From positions 1 through 64,000 of the forward strand of contig JBDZVA010000007.1 of assembly GCA_040255465.1 (NCBI GenBank): DNA of 64,000 nt, written 5' to 3'. Source of the stretch: UBA5793 sp040255465 (GTDB lineage Bacteria; Planctomycetota; Phycisphaerae; Phycisphaerales; UBA5793). Made by a program: the position numbers and the translations under genes. The notes under the pieces were generated by a model. The model ran no database searches, was not told the origin of the DNA, and saw only the letters and a program-made list of their open reading frames with translations. The first letter of the stretch is position 1. Each line of letters starts with the position of its first letter. Shown here in pieces: positions 9,028 to 18,210 of this stretch.

Positions 9028-9175
9028 CAGCGAGGACAACACCCGCTCCGTGTTCGAATCCGCTTTGCGCCGTGATTCGGTAGCGCCCGCAGCGCGCCTG
9101 CGCTGGCATTGTTCTCCCAGATTGACATGGGTGATAAGTATTTGGGGAATACCGCTCTTTTCGTGCGGGTTTTGG

Positions 9176-9204
9176 TTGTACTCGATGCCGAGGCGCTGTA
9201 TTCT
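9176..9204 (+). promoter_or_regulatory. Candidate sigma-70-type promoter for the first subtilase
   Basis: TTGTAC (9176-9181), a 17-nt spacer, then TATTCT (9199-9204), about 120 nt before the ATG at 9324. Supported only by match to the general consensus. Confidence 0.35.
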
Positions 9205-9323
9205 GCCCTCATCGCGGCGCGGCCGCCGGTCCGGAGTGGGTTTTCCCGCCGCCGGGTTCATCGAAAAAGGGTCAACTCTGGCCGTTCATTACGTGGGTTT
9301 GTCATCAGGAATTGGAGTGAATC

Positions 9324-11849
9324 ATGAGGAACAAAACGATGTGGGTACGGGCTCGGTTTCTCTCCGTCGGCTTGCTCGTACCGCTCGCGGGTGCGTTCGG
9401 CTGGGCGGCAGATGGCGTCGAGTGTGCCATGGACCGCGGCGACGCGGCAGTGACAACCATCTCGATCCCGGGCTCGGCTGCCGTCGTGAAGCTCTGGGAG
9501 CAGGTCGGAGCAGCAGGGGACCACACTCCTTATTACTCCATCAGCCTCGATGGTGGCCCTGTCGGCATCGAACGACCGGTTGAGCCGACGATTCGCCTGA
9601 AGTATGCATCGTTTGATCCACTGAGCTTCGAGCCTGACGTGCCCGAAGCGCTTCGCGCGGATGCGAACAACACGCTGTACCTCGTACAGTTCCACACGCA
9701 GTTGATCGACGCCTACCGCGCCGCGATGACCGAAGCGGGCGCCTCGCTGCTCAAGTTCGTTGCCAATCAATCGTTCATCGTTGAGATGGATGCGGAGGCA
9801 GTCGAAGCAGTCAAGGACCTGCCTTTCGTTCGCTGGCTCGGCGCGATGCATCCGGCGTACAAGGTTGATCCCGAGCTGATTCCCGAACTCATCGCGCCTG
9901 ACTACGGTCGGGCCGCCGGACTGGCCGCCGAGCACGAGCCCGCAGGCGAAGGCAATGCTCTGGCGTTTGAGCAGGCCGGGCCGGGAAATGAAGGCGTCGA
10001 ATACAGCATCATGATGACGCGTCGCGGCCCCGTGCCGCAGAACGCGGTGGCGCAGCGCATCGGAGCGATGGGAGGCGTGGTTTCCCAGCAGATTCCCGAG
10101 GGTTTCCGCATTCTCGCGACGTTGACGCCGGCGCAGGTTGCAGCGGTGGCGCGGATGAACGAAGTCCTCTACATCGATGTGCCCGGCGAGAAGGGCACGG
10201 ACATGGACATCGCCCGCGAAATCGGCGGCGCCAATCTCGTCCGCGACTCGCTCGGTTTCACGGGGCAGGGCGTGCGTTGCGAGGTCATGGATGACGGCCA
10301 GCGCAGCAGCCACCAGGACTTCCAGAATCCGCCAACACTCTGGCACGGCTCATCTGGTGTCGGCGGTGGTCATGGGACTTCGACGTCAGGCATTGTGTAT
10401 GGCTCAGGCGCCGGCAACGCGCAGGCAACGGGGATGCTGCCCGACGCTGAGGCGAAGATCATGGCCCAGTGGAGTCCATCACCAAATCGCTACGTGCACA
10501 CGCAGCGACTTGTCGATCCGAATGGGCCGTATCGCGCGGTGTTCCAGAGCAATTCCTGGGGCGACGCTCGCACTCGCTCATACACCACGATCTCCGCGGA
10601 AATGGACGACCTGCTCTTCCTCAACGACATACTGATCTGCCAGTCCCAGAGCAACGCGGGCAATCAGGATTCACGACCACAGGCGTGGGCGAAGAACATT
10701 GTGTCGGTCGGCGGCGTGTACCACCGCAACACGCTGACCAAGGACGATGATGGGTGGAATGGCGGCGGCAGCATCGGGCCCGCGGCCGACGGACGCATTA
10801 AGCCCGAACTCACGCACTTCTACGACAACATCTTCACCGTATCGAGCAGTTGCGACACGTGCTACACCTCTTCGTTCGGCGGCACGAGCGGCGCGACGCC
10901 CATCACCGCGGGACACTTCGGCCTCATGTTCCAGATGTGGCACGAAGGTGTGTTCCCGGGGTTCGGCGGCGGCAACTCCGTGTTCGAGGATCGTCCAGCG
11001 ATGGCCACGGCCAAGGCCATCATGGTCAACAGCGCCGAGCAGTATGCCTTCTCGGGCACCGGTCACGACCATTCCCGCGTCAAGCAGGGCTGGGGCATGG
11101 CAGATCTGCGATACCTGCTTGACCATGCCAATCGCATGTTGATTGTCGATCAGGACGTTCAGCTTCAGGAGCTGGAGTCGCAGAGCTACCAGGTGGAGGT
11201 GAGCCCCGGTTCACCGGCGCTGAAGGTGACGATGGTGTTCCCCGATCCGATGGGCGTGCCCAACGGGCAGGTGGCCCGGATCAATGATCTGAGTCTCAAA
11301 GTCACGGCTCCGGACAATACGGTGTACTGGGGCAATAACGACATGCTCGGCAACATGTTCACCTCACCGGGCGGCAGCGCCAACACCGTGGACACGGTTG
11401 AAAACGTCTTTGTCGAACTGCCCGACGCCGGGACGTGGACGATCGAGGTCATCGCATCGGAAATCAATGAAGACGGCTACCTCGCCACGCCCGAAGTGGA
11501 CGCCACCTTCGCGTTGGTGGCGTCGGGAATCGGCGAAATCCCCATGCGGCTCGAGGTCTCGCGCTGGGTGGCTGGCGTCAATGGCGATGCCGAAGTGTTC
11601 GCAGCGACGCCCGGTGAGACGGTGGCGTTCATCTACAGCCTCGCGGGACCGGGCACGACCTACATTCCGCCGCTCGACGTGAGCATCGATCTCGCCAACC
11701 CGGCCCTGGCCGGGATTCGAACCGCCGATCAGAATGGCCACGCGCTGCTCCGCCTGCACATTCCCCGCAACGCGCTGGGACGGCGCGTGTGGATGCAGGC
11801 GGCTGAGTTCCAGCGCAAGTCCAACGTCGTGGACCAGACAGTCGAGTAA
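9324..11849 (+). CDS. Secreted subtilisin-like serine protease with cysteine-free C-terminal module
   Basis: 841-residue S8-family protein. An N-terminal signal peptide (RARFLSVGLLVPLAGAFGWA) leads into a ~290-residue pro-region. The catalytic domain carries Asp323 in VMDDG, His350 in GGGHGTS and Ser522 in FGGTSGATP, the order of the S8 triad. A beta-sandwich pro-convertase P-like region follows (about 610-730, with DLSLKVTAPDNTVYWGN), and the last ~100 residues are the cysteine-free form of the C-terminal module (VAFIYSLAGPG, IPPL, IDLANPAL, TADQNGHA, KSNVV). It is a tandem paralogue of the gene at 12179 but ends in a different form of the module. A hairpin terminator lies 37 nt after the stop. 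Confidence 0.88.
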   Translation: MRNKTMWVRARFLSVGLLVPLAGAFGWAADGVECAMDRGDAAVTTISIPGSAAVVKLWEQVGAAGDHTPYYSISLDGGPVGIERPVEPTIRLKYASFDPLSFEPDVPEALRADANNTLYLVQFHTQLIDAYRAAMTEAGASLLKFVANQSFIVEMDAEAVEAVKDLPFVRWLGAMHPAYKVDPELIPELIAPDYGRAAGLAAEHEPAGEGNALAFEQAGPGNEGVEYSIMMTRRGPVPQNAVAQRIGAMGGVVSQQIPEGFRILATLTPAQVAAVARMNEVLYIDVPGEKGTDMDIAREIGGANLVRDSLGFTGQGVRCEVMDDGQRSSHQDFQNPPTLWHGSSGVGGGHGTSTSGIVYGSGAGNAQATGMLPDAEAKIMAQWSPSPNRYVHTQRLVDPNGPYRAVFQSNSWGDARTRSYTTISAEMDDLLFLNDILICQSQSNAGNQDSRPQAWAKNIVSVGGVYHRNTLTKDDDGWNGGGSIGPAADGRIKPELTHFYDNIFTVSSSCDTCYTSSFGGTSGATPITAGHFGLMFQMWHEGVFPGFGGGNSVFEDRPAMATAKAIMVNSAEQYAFSGTGHDHSRVKQGWGMADLRYLLDHANRMLIVDQDVQLQELESQSYQVEVSPGSPALKVTMVFPDPMGVPNGQVARINDLSLKVTAPDNTVYWGNNDMLGNMFTSPGGSANTVDTVENVFVELPDAGTWTIEVIASEINEDGYLATPEVDATFALVASGIGEIPMRLEVSRWVAGVNGDAEVFAATPGETVAFIYSLAGPGTTYIPPLDVSIDLANPALAGIRTADQNGHALLRLHIPRNALGRRVWMQAAEFQRKSNVVDQTVE

Positions 11850-11885
11850 ACGACGGGTCCTTTGGCGGACCAGACACATCCGCAG

Positions 11886-11919
11886 CCCCGCGGGCTTACC
11901 GGCCCGCGGGGTTCTTTCT
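11886..11919 (+). terminator. Rho-independent terminator
   Basis: CCCCGCGGGC (11886-11895) pairs with GCCCGCGGGG (11902-11911) around a 6-nt loop, followed by TTCTTTCTT. Ends the first subtilase transcript. Confidence 0.8.
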
Positions 11920-12040
11920 TCAGATGGATGTGAGACTTTCGAATCCGATCGGGGCCAAAGCGGTATTCCGTGGGCAGGCCCGAGTCGGAGGGGCGGGAGG
12001 GCAAGAAGGTGGCAGAAAAAGAGATTGCCGGGAAATCTTC

Positions 12041-12069
12041 TTGCGTATGGGTCGGTTTTCAGGTATCTT
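12041..12069 (+). promoter_or_regulatory. Candidate sigma-70-type promoter for the second subtilase
   Basis: TTGCGT (12041-12046), a 17-nt spacer, then TATCTT (12064-12069), about 110 nt before the ATG at 12179 and downstream of the terminator of the preceding gene. Confidence 0.4.
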
Positions 12070-12178
12070 CAATACGTACCGGATCTGTAATTGTCCGGCG
12101 TCACACGCCGTGGTGAGGCTCATCTCTGGAGCGCGGCGGGGCTGGCATGGCTCGATAAACCTAACTGGAGAGAGCGAA

Positions 12179-14725
12179 ATGGGAACCAGGATGACATGGA
12201 CGACGAGTCGGCTTCTGTCCGTGGGGCTGTTGCTGCCGCTCGCGAGTGGCTTTGGCTTCGTGGCCGATCGGGTGGAGACCGTTGCCACGCAGCGGCATGC
12301 GGTGCGAGCGATTCTCGTGCCCGGTTCGGACGTGGTGGTCAGCCTCTGGGAGGAAGCCGGCCCCAATGGCGAAAGCGTGCCGACCTATTCCATCAGCCTG
12401 GATGGTGCCAGCGTCGCCGCGCAACACGCGGTGTCGCCAACCGTTCGACTGAAGTACGCGTCCTTTGACCCGCTGGCCGCTGAGCCCGATGTGCAGCCGC
12501 TGCTTCGCGCCGGCGCCGAGAGCCGCCTGTTCCTCATGCAGTTTGAAACTCCGATGATTCAGCCGTACCGCCGCGCCCTCGAGGCCGAGGGTATCGCGCT
12601 GATCAAGTTCGTCGCTGATCAGGCCTTCATCGTAGAGATGGATCAAGATGCGGTGGCGACGGCAAAGGCCCTTCCGTTCGTGCGGTGGGTTGGCGCGTTT
12701 CACCCGGCCTACAAACTGGATCCCGATCTGATTCCGGAACTCTTCCCGCTCAGCGGCGGCCAGGCCGACGGCCTGGCCGGCGCGGGAGCGGATGAGCAGG
12801 GCGCGAATGAAGCGCTGGGCTTCAATCCTGCCGACCAGGGACAGGACAACGGCAAGGGAGTGGTTGAGTACAGCATCATGATGACGCGTCGCGGTCCCGT
12901 GCCGCAGACCGCGGTGGCCAATCGCATTGCGGCGATGGGCGGCAACGTGCTCCAGACCATCCCGCAGGGTTTTCGCATTCGCGCCACGCTCAACCCAATC
13001 CAACTCGCCAACGTGCTCCGCATGAACGAAGTGCTTTTCGTCGACGAGCAGGGCGTGCAGGAAGATGACATGGATATCGCCCGTCAGATCGGCGGCGGCA
13101 CCTTCCTGGAGTCCACACTGGGCATTTCCGGCGAAGGTGTGCGAGCGGAGGTCATGGATGGCGGCGTCCGCGCGACGCATCAGCAGTTCGAGGGCGAAGT
13201 CATCATCCACGCACAGAATTCGGGTGACGCGAGCCATGGCACGTCGACCTTTGGCATTGTGTTTGCCTCCGGCACCGGCAACGCTCAAGCGACGGGAATG
13301 CTCCCCGACGCCGAAGCCAAGATCTTCTGCGACTACGACCTGGTCATCAATCAGAGTCAGAACCGCTACGGGCTGACGGCTGAGTTGACCGATCCCAACG
13401 GACCGTATCGCGGTGTGTTCCAGAGCAATTCGTGGGGCAATCCGCGCATTCGCACCTACACGACGATCTCGGCCGAGATGGATGACATCTCGTTCCTCAA
13501 CGACCTCATCATCTGCCAGTCGCAGAGTAACGCGGGCAACCAGGATTCGCGTCCCCAGGCCTGGGCGAAGAACATCGTTTCCGTCGGCGGCGTCTACCAC
13601 CGCAACACGCTGACCAAGTCCGATGACTCGTGGAATCGCGGCGGCAGCACCGGGCCGGCGGCCGATGGTCGCATCAAGCCCGAATTGACGCACTTCTACG
13701 ATCAGATCTTCACGACGTCGAGCAGCAGTGACACGAGCTACACGACGGGCTTCGGCGGCACGAGCGGCGCGACGCCCATCATCGCCGGCCATTTTGGTCT
13801 GCTGTTTCAGATGTGGCACGAAGGCGTCTTTCCCGGGTTCGGCGGCGGCAACAGCGTCTTCGAAGACCGATGTGCCCTCGCAACCGCCAAGGCGCTCATG
13901 ATCAATTGCGCTGTGCCCTACAGCGGCGGAGACTTCACTCGCTTCAACCAGGGATGGGGCATGCCCGATCTCACGTACCTTTACAACAACCGCGACACGA
14001 TGCTCATCATCGACGAGTCGGATGTGCTTCAGGAATTGCAGTCCGCGCAGTACCAGGTGTCGGTGGGCCAGGGCGGCGGACCTCTGCGCGTCACCATGGC
14101 CTTCCGCGACCTGATGGGCAATCCATCCGGTGGAGTCGCTCGGATCAATGACCTGACGCTCAAGGTGACGGATCCCAACAACACCGTCTACTGGGGCAAC
14201 AACGGTCTGGCCAGCAGCAACTGGTCGACGTCCGGTGGCGTCGCCAACACGATCGACACCGTTGAGAATGTCTTCGTCGAGAACCCCGCTCCCGGTACGT
14301 GGACTGTCGAGGTCATCGCTTCGGAAGTCAACGAAGACGCGTATCCCGACACGCCGCAGATGGATGCCGCGTTCGGCCTGGCCGTCAGCGGCATCGAGGG
14401 ATTCAGCGCGGGCCTGCGGATCGCGACGAGTGGCTCGTGTCCCGGTCGAGTGACCGTCAGTTGGAGTGATGCGCCGGCCGGTGTGCCGATGGGTCTGGTG
14501 TTCGCTGCATCAACCGGCAGCACGACGATTCCCAACGGCCCGTGCGCCGGAACATCGCTCGGACTGGGACCTGCGGCCATCCGTCTGGTGACCACGGTCA
14601 ACAGTGGAAACGGCAGCGGCTCGGTCTCAGGCAACGTCAATGAGAACTCCGCCTGCAACGGCTACCTGCAGATGATCGAAACCAGCGGTTGCACGACCAG
14701 CAACGTGGTGCGGGTGCGTCCGTAA
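12179..14725 (+). CDS. Secreted subtilisin-like serine protease with four-cysteine C-terminal module
   Basis: 848 residues with signal peptide (TTSRLLSVGLLLPLASGFGF), pro-region, S8 catalytic domain (Asp327 in VMDGG, His353 in ASHGTST, Ser529 in FGGTSGATP), a P-like beta region and a ~105-residue C-terminal module. Long stretches around the active site (for example QSNAGNQDSRPQAWAKNIVS) are identical to the protease at 9324, so the two arose by tandem duplication. The C-terminus differs: here it is the four-cysteine form (SGSCPG, GPCAGT, SACNGYLQ, SGCTTSNVV). The start at 12179 has GGAG upstream and begins a clear signal peptide. The frame is open to 11924 without support. Confidence 0.88.
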   Translation: MGTRMTWTTSRLLSVGLLLPLASGFGFVADRVETVATQRHAVRAILVPGSDVVVSLWEEAGPNGESVPTYSISLDGASVAAQHAVSPTVRLKYASFDPLAAEPDVQPLLRAGAESRLFLMQFETPMIQPYRRALEAEGIALIKFVADQAFIVEMDQDAVATAKALPFVRWVGAFHPAYKLDPDLIPELFPLSGGQADGLAGAGADEQGANEALGFNPADQGQDNGKGVVEYSIMMTRRGPVPQTAVANRIAAMGGNVLQTIPQGFRIRATLNPIQLANVLRMNEVLFVDEQGVQEDDMDIARQIGGGTFLESTLGISGEGVRAEVMDGGVRATHQQFEGEVIIHAQNSGDASHGTSTFGIVFASGTGNAQATGMLPDAEAKIFCDYDLVINQSQNRYGLTAELTDPNGPYRGVFQSNSWGNPRIRTYTTISAEMDDISFLNDLIICQSQSNAGNQDSRPQAWAKNIVSVGGVYHRNTLTKSDDSWNRGGSTGPAADGRIKPELTHFYDQIFTTSSSSDTSYTTGFGGTSGATPIIAGHFGLLFQMWHEGVFPGFGGGNSVFEDRCALATAKALMINCAVPYSGGDFTRFNQGWGMPDLTYLYNNRDTMLIIDESDVLQELQSAQYQVSVGQGGGPLRVTMAFRDLMGNPSGGVARINDLTLKVTDPNNTVYWGNNGLASSNWSTSGGVANTIDTVENVFVENPAPGTWTVEVIASEVNEDAYPDTPQMDAAFGLAVSGIEGFSAGLRIATSGSCPGRVTVSWSDAPAGVPMGLVFAASTGSTTIPNGPCAGTSLGLGPAAIRLVTTVNSGNGSGSVSGNVNENSACNGYLQMIETSGCTTSNVVRVRP

Positions 14726-14775
14726 GGGGGCGCGCCGGTCTCGTCGGAGACGGTTCAGGATTCTGATAACGGCAC

Positions 14776-14811
14776 GCGGCACCCGGGGGTTTCCCGGGTG
14801 CCGCTGTTTTT
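14776..14811 (+). terminator. Rho-independent terminator
   Basis: GCGGCACCCGGG (14776-14787) pairs perfectly with CCCGGGTGCCGC (14793-14804) around a 5-nt loop and is followed by TGTTTTT. Ends the second subtilase transcript. Confidence 0.9.
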
Positions 14812-14827
14812 GAGGAGTCAACGGGGC

Positions 14828-14867
14828 AAAAAAAGTGCCCGACGATCAGCAGTGCCGAACGCCGGGC
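14828..14867 (-). terminator. Rho-independent terminator for the polyprenyl synthase gene
   Basis: Read on the minus strand, GCCCGGCG pairs with CGTCGGGC (one G-U pair) and is followed by AC and seven T. It lies about 130 nt downstream of the stop at 14998. Confidence 0.65.
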
Positions 14868-14997
14868 CTCGTGGGGGTCGTGAGGATTGAGAACTCGACA
14901 TCAACAACGGGGAAAGTCGACCGACTATTCCCCAGGCGGAGCAGGCGAATTGTGTTTTTGTTGCGAGCTTTGAAAAAGCCCTGCCGGACTCCCCGCT

Positions 14998-16017
14998 TCA
15001 GGAGGCACGGGTGATGACGGCGCTGGCCAGATCTTCAAGCAACTGGCGGGCAGGGGATTCTCCAAGGGCCGACAAGTCACGACGTGCCTCGCTGACCAGG
15101 CCGGCGGCGACGTCATGGGCGCTGGTCACGGCTCCGCTGGAGAGCAGCAATGATCGGACCCGGCCGGCCCAGGCTTCGGATTCCGTCTCGGCGAGCGTCG
15201 CGAGCATCTCCATCCGCTGCGGGGGCGAAGCGCTGGAAAAGAAGTGGATCATCGGCAGCGTCAGTTTGCCTTTTTCGAGGTCCCGGCCGAGCGACTTGCC
15301 AACCACCCGTTCCTCGCCGATCAGGTCGAGCAGGTCATCCTGAATCTGGAAGGCGACCCCCATCCGGCTGCCGTAGGAGGCCAGCGCCTCCGCGACGGCG
15401 GGCTCGGCGCCCGCTTCCTCCGCGCCGAGACGACAGCAGAGACTAATGAGCGAGGCCGTTTTTCGCTCGATAATGGCGAAATAGGTTGCCTCGTCGATGG
15501 ACCAGTCGTCCCTGTGGTGAATCTGGAGCAGTTCGCCCGAGCAGAGTTCGTTGGTCGTCTCACCAATGCGCCGATTGATTTCCGGACGGTCGAGCGTGGA
15601 GCAGAGATGGAAGGCGTTGGAGATGAGGTAGTCGCCGAGCAGTACGGCCATCTCATTGCCGCGCAAGTGATTGACGGTGGGGGCGTTGCGCCGCAGTCTG
15701 GATTCATCGAGCACGTCATCGTGGACGAGCGTGGCCATGTGGATGATCTCGCTGACCGCGGCGAGCACACGCAGCGAGTGGTTTGCCTCCGGCAGTTGTT
15801 CAGCGGACCCGGGCCGGGACGCCAAGCCGCACAGCAGGGTGAGCGTGGGACGGAGCATCTTGCCCTGGTATCGGGCGACGTGCCTGCAGAGCTCGTTGAC
15901 GGCGGGGAGGTCGCTGGCCAGTTGACGGCGGAGAATCTCGTTGACGGCCTCGAGTTCGCCTGAGAGGAACAGGTGGATGGGGAGATAGCGCTCGGTGTGC
16001 TCGATCAATCCGGGCAT
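14998..16017 (-). CDS. Polyprenyl diphosphate synthase (trans-isoprenyl transferase)
   Basis: 339 residues. Condenses isopentenyl diphosphate onto allylic diphosphates to make a long all-trans prenyl chain, probably the side chain of menaquinone or ubiquinone. The first aspartate-rich motif is LVHDDVLDES and the second is QIQDDLLD. KMLRPTLTLL supplies the substrate-binding Lys/Arg and the GKSLGRDLEKGKLTLP segment is typical of IspB/HepT. The residue before the first Asp motif is not bulky, which fits a long-chain product. Start chosen at MPGLIEH (16017), preceded by GGAGG; the longer open frame upstream is not family-like. Divergent from the protease at 16323. Confidence 0.9.
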   Translation of the reverse strand: MPGLIEHTERYLPIHLFLSGELEAVNEILRRQLASDLPAVNELCRHVARYQGKMLRPTLTLLCGLASRPGSAEQLPEANHSLRVLAAVSEIIHMATLVHDDVLDESRLRRNAPTVNHLRGNEMAVLLGDYLISNAFHLCSTLDRPEINRRIGETTNELCSGELLQIHHRDDWSIDEATYFAIIERKTASLISLCCRLGAEEAGAEPAVAEALASYGSRMGVAFQIQDDLLDLIGEERVVGKSLGRDLEKGKLTLPMIHFFSSASPPQRMEMLATLAETESEAWAGRVRSLLLSSGAVTSAHDVAAGLVSEARRDLSALGESPARQLLEDLASAVITRAS

Positions 16018-16322
16018 CCAGTAGATCCTCCAGCACCGGGCGGCGGGATTGGAACCCCTTACCGGTCTTTGGCATGATAGCCTGCCGGGTGCGTTACCAG
16101 CCCTTCGAGGGCGGCAAACCGGGGAGGAGGTCGGGAATCTGGGTAATCCGCCTAGAAGAATTCGGCTGTCACAGAACCGTTTTGGCCCCAAACTCCGGAA
16201 TATCGGTGCGAGTTCGCGGGTTTGGTGTATGGTTTCAAGGGTTTTTTGTATTTCCACTGGCCAATCGACGGCGGGTGGACGTGGGGCAGTTTTTGAATTT
16301 CCAAAAAGGAGTGTTTCTCGTG
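16018..16322. other. Divergent intergenic region
   Basis: Separates the polyprenyl synthase (minus) from the third subtilase (plus). It contains the GGAGG site of the former and a GGAG site (near 16306) of the latter. No convincing -35/-10 pair was found. A GGTTCCAATCC-like string on the minus strand resembles a tRNA T-loop but does not fold into a tRNA. Confidence 0.4.
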
Positions 16323-17897
16323 ATGACCAGAATCAGGATGACATACTTGGTGATCGGGGCGGCCGCAGCCTTCAGTTCTGTGGTCCCGGCGACCCTCGCC
16401 AACGACAATGGCGCGGAAGGAAACGCACAGGTTCCGCAGTTCGTGGAGCGTCCCGGCTCGCTTGAGTTCAGCGGCGCCATGATCGCCCGCCCGGTTCAGA
16501 ACGACGCGGGAAAGAACGCCGCCGGTCGGAACCTGATCCTCGACAACTTCGTGCTCAACACCTACATCGAACTCAACGACGAGTACGTCTTCCAGCTCCC
16601 CCAGGGAGTCGGCGAAAATGAAGCGGCCCTCGCGCTGATGGCCACGGGCAACTTTGAGTACATCCAGCCGGACTGGATCTGCTACCCGCAACTCATTCCC
16701 AACGACCCGAGCCGAGGCACGCAGTGGCAGCACTCCAAGATGCAGAGCTACGAGGGCTGGGACGTCCACACTGGAAACCCATCAACGCGAGTGGGCATTT
16801 GTGACACCGGTCTGCGCACGACGCACGAAGAATTCACGCAGTACCGCGCCGACGGTTGGAATGCCGTGCGGAACCAGTGGGAAAGTCAGGGCGGAAACGT
16901 CACCGACATCAACGGCCACGGCACGCACACCAGCGGTTGCGCCGCCGCCAACGGCAACAACGGCCGCGGCGGACTGGGCGTCGGCTGGAGCCTCGGCCAC
17001 CGCATCCTCCGCGTCAGCGAATCGAGCAATGGCAGCGCCAACTTCAACACGCTCACTCAGGCGGCCATCAAGGCGGCCCAGAGCGGCGACAAGTGCTCGA
17101 GCGTCAGCTACAGCGGCGCCGACAGCCCCTCCGTTCGCACGACGGGCACCACGGTCAAGAATCTTGGCGGTCTGCTCTTCTGGGCGGCTGGCAACGAGAG
17201 TCGCAACATGCCCAGCCCGAACCGGGATGCGGATGACGTGATCATCGTCGGCGCCACGACCACCAGTGACACCCGCGCTTCGTTCTCCAACTACGGCAAC
17301 TACGTCGACCTCTTTGCCCCCGGCAACAACATCTTCTCCACCTGGTTCACCGCGAACAACGCCTATGCCTCGCTCAGCGGCACCAGCATGGCGTGCCCGA
17401 TCGCCGCCGGCGTCGGCGCCATGATCTTCTCCAACAACCCGGGGATCAGCCCCGACCAGGTCGAAGAACTGCTCAAGAACTCCTGCACCGACATCGGTTC
17501 GCCCGGCGTCGACAGCATCTACGGCTACGGCCGCGTCAATCTCAAGAACGCGATGAACGGAACCGGCGGTCCGCTGACGCTGGCCATCACCCCCATGCCG
17601 CTCACCGGCGGCGGTCGGGTGACGTTCAACCTGACCAACGTCGCGCCGAGCACCCGCTGCGCTGTGTACTACAGCATCTCCGGCCTCGGCCAGACCTTTG
17701 TGCCTGAACTGAACGTGACCCTTGGCATCGCCAACCCGACTCGGGCGGGCGGCATCAAGACCAGCGACAGCAACGGCAACGCCAACTGGAACAACCTGCC
17801 CGTGCCGACGGTGCCCCGTCGCTTCTACGTCTGGTTCCAGGGCGCTGAAGAAAACGGTCGGACGACCGACATCATCGACACCTGGGTCGATCGTTGA
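16323..17897 (+). CDS. Secreted subtilisin-family protease (thermitase-like) with cysteine-free C-terminal module
   Basis: 524 residues. It has a signal peptide (MTYLVIGAAAAFSSVVPATLA), an inhibitor-like propeptide (about 60-120) and an S8 domain with Asp161 (VGICDTG), His199 (INGHGTHTSG), the oxyanion-hole Asn in AAGNES, and Ser355 (LSGTSMACP). The active-site motifs are closer to classic subtilisin/thermitase than those of the two large proteases upstream, so it is not part of that duplication. The last ~105 residues form the cysteine-free C-terminal module (VYYSISGLGQTFVPELNVTL, IANP, SDSNGNA, VWFQGAE). GTG at 16320 is an alternative start directly before the ATG. A GGAG site is upstream and a terminator downstream. 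Confidence 0.9.
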   Translation: MTRIRMTYLVIGAAAAFSSVVPATLANDNGAEGNAQVPQFVERPGSLEFSGAMIARPVQNDAGKNAAGRNLILDNFVLNTYIELNDEYVFQLPQGVGENEAALALMATGNFEYIQPDWICYPQLIPNDPSRGTQWQHSKMQSYEGWDVHTGNPSTRVGICDTGLRTTHEEFTQYRADGWNAVRNQWESQGGNVTDINGHGTHTSGCAAANGNNGRGGLGVGWSLGHRILRVSESSNGSANFNTLTQAAIKAAQSGDKCSSVSYSGADSPSVRTTGTTVKNLGGLLFWAAGNESRNMPSPNRDADDVIIVGATTTSDTRASFSNYGNYVDLFAPGNNIFSTWFTANNAYASLSGTSMACPIAAGVGAMIFSNNPGISPDQVEELLKNSCTDIGSPGVDSIYGYGRVNLKNAMNGTGGPLTLAITPMPLTGGGRVTFNLTNVAPSTRCAVYYSISGLGQTFVPELNVTLGIANPTRAGGIKTSDSNGNANWNNLPVPTVPRRFYVWFQGAEENGRTTDIIDTWVDR

Positions 17898-17951
17898 TCG
17901 ACCATGACTCGTCACGCGTCGATTGAGACGCGACGAGAGAAGTTGAGAGTG

Positions 17952-17988
17952 ACCCGCCCCGTGCAACCGCGCGGGGCGGGTTCGTTTT
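17952..17988 (+). terminator. Rho-independent terminator
   Basis: ACCCGCCCCG (17952-17961) pairs with CGGGGCGGGT (17972-17981), followed by TCGTTTT. Ends the subtilase gene at 16323. Confidence 0.85.
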
Positions 17989-18112
17989 GTTCGCCGTTAC
18001 AAGGCCGATGATCGGCAGCACGAGTTCGCACGATCGAGAGGTAGCGCTTCGGGGACCGGCTCGCTGTCGCGCGAGTCGGCAGGGTATTTGGTTGTGAAAC
18101 CCGCTTTTTTCC

Positions 18113-18140
18113 TTGACGGCAGAAGGAAAGTCCGGACAAT
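18113..18140 (+). promoter_or_regulatory. Candidate sigma-70-type promoter
   Basis: TTGACG (18113-18118), a 16-nt spacer, then GACAAT (18135-18140), about 70 nt before the ATG at 18211. Confidence 0.4.
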
Positions 18141-18210
18141 GAATGGCGTGATATGTAGTCGTGATCGATACGACGATGCGGCGCACGGATGGCAAGGAGA
18201 GAAGGCGCGC

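Noticed and set aside
9122..9150. TTGACA at about 9122 as the -35 of the first subtilase promoter
   Set aside because: At 17 nt downstream there is only GGGAAT, a poor -10. The TTGTAC/TATTCT pair further downstream fits better.
7441..9261. Minus-strand open frame of 606 codons
   Set aside because: Shadow of pckA, caused by codon bias at high GC; no recognisable motifs.
12161..13819. Minus-strand open frame of 552 codons opposite the second subtilase
   Set aside because: His/Arg/Ala-rich antisense frame with no motif; the protease frame is certain.
16030..16110. A GGTTCCAATCC T-loop-like string on the minus strand, suggesting a tRNA
   Set aside because: The T-stem forms only three pairs, position 57 is a pyrimidine, and no acceptor or anticodon stem could be built.
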